A stretch of DNA of 10,207 bases from an uncultured Kiritimatiellota bacterium (GTDB taxonomy: Bacteria; Verrucomicrobiota; Kiritimatiellia; RFP12; UBA1067): assembly GCA_934621385.1 (NCBI GenBank), contig CAKTUI010000052.1, positions 1-10,207 on the forward strand, written 5' to 3'. Both the position numbers and the translations under genes were made by a program. The notes under the pieces were generated by a model. The model saw only the letters and a program-made list of their open reading frames with translations, ran no database searches and had not been told where the DNA came from. Shown piece by piece: positions 1 to 4,839 of the stretch; positions within the stretch are counted from its first letter, which is position 1, and each line of letters starts with the position of its first letter.

Positions 1-100
1 GCTAAGGGTGTCGGGTTGCGCAAGCTAAGGGTGTCGGGTTGCGCAAGCTAAGGGTGTCGGGTTGCGCAAGCTAAGGGTGTCGGGTTGCGCAAGCTAAGGG
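1..100. repeat. 23-bp tandem repeat array (4 full copies plus 8 bp, truncated by window edge)
   Basis: The unit is GCTAAGGGTGTC followed by GGGTTGCGCAA (23 bp). Four identical copies lie at 1-23, 24-46, 47-69 and 70-92, and the first 8 bases of a fifth at 93-100, after which the sequence changes to unrelated GC-rich DNA. The copies are perfect, which points to recent expansion or active homogenisation. The array starts at base 1, so it very probably extends upstream of the window. The period of 23 is not a multiple of 3, and no credible gene covers it, so it is treated as non-coding. Confidence 0.95.
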
Positions 101-381
101 CGAGGCCTGCCGGACGGCAGGCTGGCAAGACCATCTGCCGCGTTTCAGCCTGTGAGAGGCCTTTCCTTCGTCTCGGGCGAGGGGGCGAGCGCGGCGGTCG
201 CACGAGAGGTGCGGTACGGCTCGCAGCCGTAGGAGAGGTCTTCGTCCGCAGCCAGTGATAATCGCCGAGGCATGGCAGGCTAAGAGAAACTTTGTTGCCG
301 ATGCGTGAAAGGCGTTGCGAGACCGCCGCCGCATCCGGGTCGGGCGAGCCGACGCGCAAGCCCCCGAGCGGGCGGTTTGGT
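101..381. other. GC-rich intergenic stretch with two perfect hairpins, no credible gene
   Basis: No reading frame here has a ribosome site or a recognisable protein. Two perfect inverted repeats stand out. At 105-122, GCCTGCCG pairs with CGGCAGGC around a 2-base centre. At 215-231, TACGGCT pairs with AGCCGTA around a 3-base loop. The hairpins and the adjacent identical tandem copies suggest an interspersed intergenic repeat or a structured RNA, but the sequence alone does not decide between them. The long minus-strand frames through this part read into the tandem array and look spurious. Confidence 0.5.
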
Positions 382-411
382 TTGCATTCCTGAACGGCGT
401 TCTGATATAAT
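382..411 (+). promoter_or_regulatory. Sigma70-type promoter with extended -10, upstream of the oxidoreductase operon
   Basis: The -35 is TTGCAT (382-387), the spacer is 18 bp, and the -10 is a perfect TATAAT (406-411) preceded by TGA (403-405), which is an extended -10. Transcription would start near 418, giving a leader of about 100 nt before the ATG at 521. The leader carries a strong hairpin (467-495). Confidence 0.75.
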
Positions 412-466
412 ATGCGGCGAATTTTGGTGTTCGTGGGTTTCATCGGCGTTGGGTGGCCTGCGGACG

Positions 467-495
467 AATTGCCGCGCCTTGGTGGCGCGGTGATT
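467..495 (+). promoter_or_regulatory. Leader-RNA hairpin just upstream of the oxidoreductase ribosome site
   Basis: Bases 467-478 (AATTGCCGCGCC) pair with 484-495 (GGCGCGGTGATT) around a 5-base loop TTGGT: 12 pairs, two of them G-U wobbles. The stem ends 10 bases before the AAAGGA ribosome site at 506-511. No T-run follows, so it is not a standard intrinsic terminator. It could protect the 5' end, slow translation, or be part of an uncharacterised leader regulator. Confidence 0.6.
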
Positions 496-520
496 GAATG
501 AACTGAAAGGAACAAGAGGA

Positions 521-1933
521 ATGATTAATCGTCGTGAGTTTCTGCTCTCATCGGGTGCTTTTGCGTTTCCGTTCATCACGGGATGCGCCAACTTCGGGTA
601 TCGTGCGAACGAGAAGGTCAATGTGGCCGTGATTGGCATCGGTGCGCGTGGTGCCGAGGACGTGGAGTCCCTGGAGGCGACAGGAATCGCCAATTTCGTC
701 GCCTTTGCCGATACGGAGATTCGCGGCGAGTGGACGGCATCCGTCCGCAAGGCCTATCCGAATGTGCCGTGCTTTGATGACTTCCGCAAGATGTTCGACA
801 AGATGGGCGACCAGATTGACGCGGTGCTCGTCGCCACGCCCGACCATTCCCATTTCGCGGCCTGTATGGCGGCGATGCAGTGCGGCAAGAGCGTCTACAC
901 CGAAAAGCCCATGGGCAACACCTTCCGTGAGATTCAGGTGATGATTGACATGGCGGTGAAGAATCCGAAGCTCGTTACCCAGATGGGCAACCAGGGTCAC
1001 TCGCTGGCCAACTACTACCAGTCGAAGGAGATGGCGAAGCGCGGCCTCTTTGACGGTGCGGTGAAGGTTGTCGCCCACATGAACAATGGCCGTCGCTGGC
1101 ACAAGTGGAATGGTTCGGTTCGCGAGATGTTCCCGGCGGGCGAGGCTGCGCCGGACTACGTGAACTGGGATGCCTGGCTTGCCCAGCGTCCGAACCGTCC
1201 CTATAACATCAACTACATTCACGGTGATTGGCGGAGCTTCTACGAGTATGGCAACGGTGCCCTCGGCGACTGGGGTGCGCATACCTTTGATACGGCTCAC
1301 GAGTTCCTTCAGCTGGGCCTTCCGGAGTCCGTCGGACTCATCAACATTTCGGGTTGGACGCCAGTCGTTTTCCCGATGTCGTCCGCACTGTCCTTCAAGT
1401 TCCCGGCTCGTTCGGCGGCGTTGCCGGCGTGCGAACTCCAGTGGTGGGAGGGCGTTGGCAATCTGCCGACGCTTCCGAAGGGCTTCCGCTTTGACATGAA
1501 GAGCGAGACACCGTTCATCGGTGGTGTCGTGGATGCGAAGAAGACGAAACTGAACCCGGGCCGCGAGATTTACCTGTCGAACGGCAAGGTCTATCAGGGC
1601 ACGTCGCACGGTGCGCAGCTGTACGCCTGCGATGGGGACAAGTTGCCGTCGTTTGCCGAGGAGTACGGTGACGGCTACGAGACGGTGACGCACACGAAGA
1701 ACTTCCTCCGTGCGGTGAGGGGCGAGGTGAAGACGACATCGCCGTTTGAGATTGCGGGTGTGCTTTCGCAGGTCATGACCATTGGTTGCATTGCGCAGAA
1801 GCTTCAGGCGAAGAGCCTGTCCTTTGATCGTACGACCAAGCGCTTCACGGCTGGCGAGGGCAAGGATGCCGCGAACGCTCTTCTGGACGGTCCCGCGCCG
1901 CGCAAGGAGTGGGAGCAGTACTACAAGGTCTGA
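521..1933 (+). CDS. Tat-exported Gfo/Idh/MocA family oxidoreductase (lipoprotein)
   Basis: A 470-residue NAD(P)-dependent oxidoreductase of the Gfo/Idh/MocA family, which typically oxidises or reduces sugar hydroxyls. The N-terminus has a twin-arginine signal (N-R-R-E-F-L-L, residues 3-9), a short hydrophobic stretch and a lipobox-like I-T-G-C with Cys22, so it should be exported folded with its cofactor and then lipid-anchored. The Rossmann fold shows GxGxxG at 39-44 (G-I-G-A-R-G), the TPDHSH segment near 106-111, and the family E-K-P motif at 128-130. D250-W-G-A-H254-x-x-D257 matches the catalytic region. The start at ATG 521 is chosen because it begins the Tat signal and has AAAGGA 9 bases upstream. 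A TTG nine codons earlier (494) would put extra residues in front of the signal and lies in the leader hairpin. The next gene starts 25 bp downstream and encodes a DUF1080 lipoprotein, so the two are probably co-transcribed. The family is certain; the substrate is unknown. Confidence 0.93.
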   Translation: MINRREFLLSSGAFAFPFITGCANFGYRANEKVNVAVIGIGARGAEDVESLEATGIANFVAFADTEIRGEWTASVRKAYPNVPCFDDFRKMFDKMGDQIDAVLVATPDHSHFAACMAAMQCGKSVYTEKPMGNTFREIQVMIDMAVKNPKLVTQMGNQGHSLANYYQSKEMAKRGLFDGAVKVVAHMNNGRRWHKWNGSVREMFPAGEAAPDYVNWDAWLAQRPNRPYNINYIHGDWRSFYEYGNGALGDWGAHTFDTAHEFLQLGLPESVGLINISGWTPVVFPMSSALSFKFPARSAALPACELQWWEGVGNLPTLPKGFRFDMKSETPFIGGVVDAKKTKLNPGREIYLSNGKVYQGTSHGAQLYACDGDKLPSFAEEYGDGYETVTHTKNFLRAVRGEVKTTSPFEIAGVLSQVMTIGCIAQKLQAKSLSFDRTTKRFTAGEGKDAANALLDGPAPRKEWEQYYKV

Positions 1934-1958
1934 GGTCTGATTCAAGAAGGAGAACGGT

Positions 1959-2741
1959 ATGATGAAACTGTTGACGGGTGCACTGGTTGTGGCGAGCCTG
2001 ACGGGTTGCGTCTGCGCGCCGCCGAACACGCTGAGTGATTCGGAGAAGCGCGACGGATGGGAACTCCTCTGGGACGGACAGACGACGGATGGCTGGGTTG
2101 GCGTCAAGGACGGTTGCAAGACCTTCCCGAAGGCGAGCTGGGTCATTACGAACGGCGTGCTGACGGTCTATCCCGTGAAGGGGACCGAGGCGAAGCCGTG
2201 GACGAAGGCCCCGACGGCGGAGGTCTGGGCCCAGGCGGGCGGCGATATCGTGACGACGCGGAAGTTCAAGGACTTTGCGTTCAAGGTCGACTTCCGTTTG
2301 ACTCCGGCCGCCAATTCGGGCATCAAGTACTTCTATGACGAGAACCAGAACAATGGGACGACGCTTGAGTACCAGATGCTGGACAAGGGGCACGCGGACT
2401 GGAACAAGGGACGCGATGGGAATCGCCGCGTGGCTTCGCTTTACGACCTGCTGCCGGCGAATGCCGATACCTACCTCAAGCCCGTCGGCGAATGGAATAC
2501 GGCGATGGTCGTCTCGAAAGGAACGCATGTCGAGCACTGGCTCAACGGCACGAAAGTGCTTGAGTACGAGCGCGGCGGAAAGGCGTTCATGGACGCGTTC
2601 AAGCAGTCGAAGTATGCCGATGACGGGAGCTTCTTCAACCAGAACGGCCAGTGGGGCCTGGCACCGGTTGGACGCATTCTCCTGCAGGATCATACCGACT
2701 CGACCGTGTCCTTCCGCAACATCAAGGTCAAGGTTCTCTAA
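1959..2741 (+). CDS. DUF1080 / 3-keto-disaccharide hydrolase family lipoprotein
   Basis: A 260-residue lipoprotein whose mature part is one DUF1080 (3-keto-disaccharide hydrolase, PF06439-type) domain with a concanavalin-like beta-sandwich fold. The signal peptide ends in a lipobox (S-L-T-G-C, Cys17). Family hallmarks are visible: W-E-L-L-W-D-G at 34-40 with D-G-W shortly after, the W-x-I-x-N-G-V-L stretch, F-x-V-D-F-R before N-S-G-I-K (119-123), L-E-Y-Q-M-L-D (136-142), an E-W-N segment, H-W-L-N-G-T-K, and the C-terminal F-R-N-I-K-V strand. Characterised relatives cleave glycosides whose sugar ring has first been oxidised at C3. The oxidoreductase just upstream is the kind of enzyme that makes or removes such 3-keto groups, which supports a shared pathway; that link is inference. 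The start at ATG 1959 has AAGGAG at 1947-1952; the ATG at 1962 is equally possible and changes one residue. Confidence 0.9.
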   Translation: MMKLLTGALVVASLTGCVCAPPNTLSDSEKRDGWELLWDGQTTDGWVGVKDGCKTFPKASWVITNGVLTVYPVKGTEAKPWTKAPTAEVWAQAGGDIVTTRKFKDFAFKVDFRLTPAANSGIKYFYDENQNNGTTLEYQMLDKGHADWNKGRDGNRRVASLYDLLPANADTYLKPVGEWNTAMVVSKGTHVEHWLNGTKVLEYERGGKAFMDAFKQSKYADDGSFFNQNGQWGLAPVGRILLQDHTDSTVSFRNIKVKVL

Positions 2742-2792
2742 CGGGGTTCGGGACGCCCCGTGTGGAAATCTTCCACGCGGGGCTGTGGCCCC
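2741..2792 (+). terminator. Cluster of competing hairpins after the DUF1080 gene (T-poor terminator or mRNA 3' stabiliser)
   Basis: The strongest stem is 2756-2767 (CCCCGTGTGGAA) with 2771-2782 (TTCCACGCGGGG), 12 pairs including one G-U, with a 3-base loop. Two flanking stems compete for its arms: ACGGGG (2741-2746) with CCCCGT (2756-2761), and GGGGC (2779-2783) with GCCCC (2788-2792). There is no T-run after any of them, so termination may be weak or factor-assisted. A promoter for rpmE begins directly behind (2794). Confidence 0.55.
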
Positions 2793-2793
2793 C

Positions 2794-2822
2794 TTGCGTT
2801 TGGCGACAGAATAGGGTATAAT
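2794..2822 (+). promoter_or_regulatory. Sigma70-type promoter of rpmE-prfA-DUF212
   Basis: TTGCGT (2794-2799), a 17-bp spacer, and a perfect TATAAT (2817-2822). Transcription should start near 2829, about 26 nt before the rpmE ATG. The short leader is purine-rich (AAAGG at 2838-2842), with no obvious L31 autoregulatory structure. Confidence 0.8.
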
Positions 2823-2854
2823 ACCCGCTCAATTTCGAAAGGCAAAGAAGAAAA

Positions 2855-3061
2855 ATGAAGAAAGACATTCATCCGGCTTACGGCGAAGCGACCATTACGT
2901 GCGCGTGCGGCAACGTCATCAAGACCCGCTCCACGAAGAAGGAGATGACGGTGAACACCTGCTCGGCGTGCCACCCGTACTTCACTGGTCAGAAGACGAT
3001 GGTCGACACTGAGGGCCGCGTCGATTCCTTCAAGAAGCGCTACGCGAAGTTCGCGAAGTAA
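2855..3061 (+). CDS. rpmE: 50S ribosomal protein L31 (zinc-binding type)
   Basis: A 68-residue protein of normal L31 length. It starts M-K-K-D-I-H-P-x-Y and has the four cysteines of the zinc-containing C+ form: C16-x-C18 and C36-x-x-C39, followed by the family signature H-P-Y-F-T-G (40-45). L31 sits on the large ribosomal subunit near the inter-subunit bridge. It contacts the small subunit and is often exchanged for a zinc-free paralogue under zinc limitation. The ribosome site is weak: AAAGG (2838-2842) lies 12 bases upstream of ATG 2855, with a further purine-rich AGAAG nearer. It is first in an operon with prfA, a common arrangement in bacteria. Confidence 0.97.
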   Translation: MKKDIHPAYGEATITCACGNVIKTRSTKKEMTVNTCSACHPYFTGQKTMVDTEGRVDSFKKRYAKFAK

Positions 3062-3102
3062 AAGTCCGCTTGGCGGTTCTGCCGCCAGTCGGGGGCCAGC
3101 CC

Positions 3103-4179
3103 TTGATCGACGCAAGTCAAATCAGAGGCGTATTGGGTCGTCTGGAGAGCGTGGAACGCGCTTTGGGCGACCCAGTCGTTTTGTCGGATGCGAAACGCTA
3201 CCGCGAGGCGCTTCGCGAGCATACTTTTCTGAAGAAGCTTGAGAGTGCCTTTTCCGCCTACGAGAAGGCCCTGTCGGACATTGAGGGAAATGAGTCGCTT
3301 TTGGACGATCCCGATTTTCGGGCTGAGGCCGAGGCTGAAATCGCCGCGCTGAAGGGTGAGTTGCCCGCACTTGAGCATCGTGTGCTCGCGGCACTTTTGC
3401 CGCCAGATCCCCTTGAGGCGCGTCCTGCCGTGATGGAAATCCGAGCGGGAACAGGGGGCGACGAGGCGGCACTTTTTGCGGGCGATCTTTTCCGCATGTA
3501 CTCGCGCTACTGTGAAGCGCACGGCTGGAAGGTCTCCGTCATGCACGCGAACGAGACGACGCTTGACGGTTATAAGGAAATCGTCTTTACGGTCGTTGGC
3601 GAGGGTGCCTACGGGCGATTCCGCTTCGAGTCGGGCGGGCACCGCGTTCAGCGCGTTCCCGTGACGGAAATGCAGGGGCGAATCCATACGTCAGCTGCGA
3701 CGGTTGTCGTCTTCCCCGAGGCGGATGAGGAGGACGAACTTGAAATCCCTGAGAAGGACATTCGAATCGACCTTTTCTGTGCGGGTGGCGCGGGCGGTCA
3801 GCACGTCAACAAGACCGAGAGTGCCGTCCGAATGACCCACCTGCCGACGGGGCTGGTGGCGGTTTGCCAGGATGAGCGCAGCCAGCAGCGGAACCGGGAG
3901 AAGTGCTTTGCGACGCTGAAGGCCCGCATTCTCGACTTCCGTCGACGGGAGGAGGAGGCGAAACTGGGGGCGAGCCGACTGACCCTTCGCGGCAGTGGCG
4001 ACCGTTCTGAGCGGATTCGCACCTACAATTTCCCCCAGAATCGCGTCACCGACCACCGCATTGACCTGACGCTTTATTCACTTGACCGTATTATCGAGGG
4101 TGAACTGGACGGATTGTTGGATGCCCTTGCCAGGAATGACCTGGACGAGCGCATCCGCTTGGCCCTTGAGAGGAGATGA
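3103..4179 (+). CDS. prfA: Peptide chain release factor 1 (RF1)
   Basis: RF1 recognises UAA and UAG stop codons and triggers peptide release in the ribosomal A site. With a TTG start at 3103 the product is 358 residues, close to the 360 of E. coli RF1. The peptidyl-transferase motif G-G-Q is at 231-233 (in G-G-A-G-G-Q-H-V-N-K-T), and the codon-reading P-x-T tripeptide is P186-V187-T188, the RF1 form rather than the S-P-F of RF2. G-T-G-G-D-E-A and H-R-V-Q-R-V-P are also intact. There is no in-frame ATG near the N-terminus. TTG 3103 has GGGGG at 3091-3095, 7 bases upstream, and matches the family start. TTG 3070 would add 11 unusual residues; TTG 3133 would remove ten. The gene follows rpmE closely (41 bp) and overlaps or abuts the DUF212 gene. 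prmC, the methyltransferase that modifies the GGQ glutamine and often follows prfA, is not next here. Confidence 0.96.
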   Translation: MIDASQIRGVLGRLESVERALGDPVVLSDAKRYREALREHTFLKKLESAFSAYEKALSDIEGNESLLDDPDFRAEAEAEIAALKGELPALEHRVLAALLPPDPLEARPAVMEIRAGTGGDEAALFAGDLFRMYSRYCEAHGWKVSVMHANETTLDGYKEIVFTVVGEGAYGRFRFESGGHRVQRVPVTEMQGRIHTSAATVVVFPEADEEDELEIPEKDIRIDLFCAGGAGGQHVNKTESAVRMTHLPTGLVAVCQDERSQQRNREKCFATLKARILDFRRREEEAKLGASRLTLRGSGDRSERIRTYNFPQNRVTDHRIDLTLYSLDRIIEGELDGLLDALARNDLDERIRLALERR

Positions 4180-4181
4180 GA

Positions 4182-4658
4182 ATGATGCTTGCCGCGATTG
4201 ACCACTGGGAGTTCTGGGAGCTCTTCACGTGCCGTTGGTTCTGGTGTGGGATGGGCGGATGGATTTTGGCTTCGCTCATCAAGATGGCCATTGCCGCCTG
4301 GAAGACGCATGAGTTCGACTTCGTTTATCTCGTGTCGACTGGCGGTATGCCGTCCAGCCATTCGGCCACCGTCGCGGGGCTTGCTTTCGGGATCGGCTAC
4401 ACGGAGGGTTTTGGAACGCCGCTGACGACATTTGCAGCCGCTTTTGCCGTGATTACAATGTTTGACGCGGCGACCGTCCGTCGGGCGGCCGGTGAGCACG
4501 CGAAGGTGCTCAATGCGATTATACGCGATGTCAAGGAGCTTAAGTTCAAGCCCGTGGCCCGCCTGAAGGAACTCCTTGGCCATACGCGTACCGAGGTGTT
4601 CTGGGGCATGGTGACGGGGATCGCCTGGTCGACGGTCCTCTCCGTCCTCTGGCCGTAG
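4182..4658 (+). CDS. Divergent PAP2 family (DUF212) membrane protein
   Basis: A 158-residue integral membrane protein of the divergent PAP2 / DUF212 family (PF02681). Characteristic pieces are G-G-M-P-S-S-H-S-A (54-62), resembling the phosphatase-binding segment of PAP2 enzymes, and F-D-A-A-T-V-R-R-A-A-G-E-H-A-K-V-L-N from about residue 94. Hydrophobic segments lie near the N-terminus, after the PSSH motif, around the F-D-A-A segment and at the C-terminus. The biochemical role of the family is not established; lipid-phosphate chemistry is only suggested by similarity. An ATG at 4176 overlaps the prfA stop (ATGA) but abuts AGAGGAG at 4169-4175, so ATG 4182 (6 bases away) or 4185 (9 bases away) is better placed. 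It is translationally coupled to prfA and is last in the operon. Confidence 0.88.
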   Translation: MMLAAIDHWEFWELFTCRWFWCGMGGWILASLIKMAIAAWKTHEFDFVYLVSTGGMPSSHSATVAGLAFGIGYTEGFGTPLTTFAAAFAVITMFDAATVRRAAGEHAKVLNAIIRDVKELKFKPVARLKELLGHTRTEVFWGMVTGIAWSTVLSVLWP

Positions 4659-4697
4659 GCGGGGCGCACAGCCTTTCATTTCGGATGCCTTTCCTCC

Positions 4698-4736
4698 AAT
4701 CGCTATTTCGGTAGCGATTATTTTATTGATTATTTT
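4698..4736 (+). terminator. Rho-independent terminator of the rpmE-prfA-DUF212 operon
   Basis: AATCGCTA (4698-4705) pairs with TAGCGATT (4712-4719). A T-G pair closes a UUCG tetraloop (4707-4710), and the T-rich run ATTTTATTGATTATTTT follows. It lies 40 bp after the DUF212 stop. The same stem is also an exact copy of the half-sites of a putative operator just downstream (4739-4760), so this stretch may act both as terminator and as protein-binding DNA. Confidence 0.8.
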
Positions 4737-4738
4737 AA

Positions 4739-4760
4739 TATCGCTACTTGACTACCGATA
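4739..4760. promoter_or_regulatory. Putative operator across the adhE -35 box, with a matching upstream site at 4699-4718
   Basis: TATCGCTA (4739-4746), a 6-base spacer and TACCGATA (4753-4760) form an 8-6-8 inverted repeat with one mismatch. It spans the -35 TTGACT. The upstream site, ATCGCTA (4699-4705) - 6 bases - TAGCGAT (4712-4718), has the same half-site and the same spacer. The two centres are 41 bp apart, close to four helical turns, as expected for cooperative binding by a dimeric regulator. Binding at the downstream site would block RNA polymerase, so a repressor is the natural reading. The motif does not match the Rex consensus I know; the regulator is unidentified. Confidence 0.6.
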
Positions 4761-4777
4761 AGAAAAAGCGGTATACT
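4748..4777 (+). promoter_or_regulatory. Sigma70-type promoter of adhE
   Basis: TTGACT (4748-4753), an 18-bp spacer, and TATACT (4772-4777). Transcription should start near 4784, giving a leader of about 56 nt. The -35 lies inside the putative operator at 4739-4760. Confidence 0.75.
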
Positions 4778-4782
4778 ATCCA

Positions 4783-4808
4783 CCCGAAGCCCGGGAAAGG
4801 CTTTCGGG
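4783..4808 (+). promoter_or_regulatory. Hairpin at the 5' end of the adhE leader
   Basis: CCCGAA (4783-4788) pairs with TTCGGG (4803-4808), and GCC (4789-4791) with GGC (4799-4801), leaving a single bulged T. This places a 9-pair stem at or very near the predicted 5' end of the mRNA, where such stems commonly protect against decay. An alternative register (GCCCG 4789-4793 with CGGGC 4805-4809) is possible. Confidence 0.45.
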
Positions 4809-4839
4809 CCTCGGAATTATCAAGAAAGAAAGAAAAACG

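Noticed and set aside
412..501. Short + strand frame beginning with the ATG at 412, a possible leader peptide of 29 codons
   Set aside because: Its start codon overlaps the -10 box at 406-411, so it would not be in the transcript from that promoter, and it has no ribosome site.
48..515. Minus-strand frames through the tandem array and upstream block
   Set aside because: Composition is Arg/Pro/Ser-rich and repetitive, they cross the promoter region, and there is no start signal; likely spurious translation of non-coding DNA.
494..520. TTG at 494 as start of the oxidoreductase
   Set aside because: It adds nine residues in front of a clear Tat signal and lies in the leader hairpin; ATG 521 has a properly spaced AAAGGA.
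548..2146. 532-codon minus-strand frame opposite the oxidoreductase
   Set aside because: It is a shadow of the Gfo/Idh/MocA gene, whose + strand product has intact family motifs.
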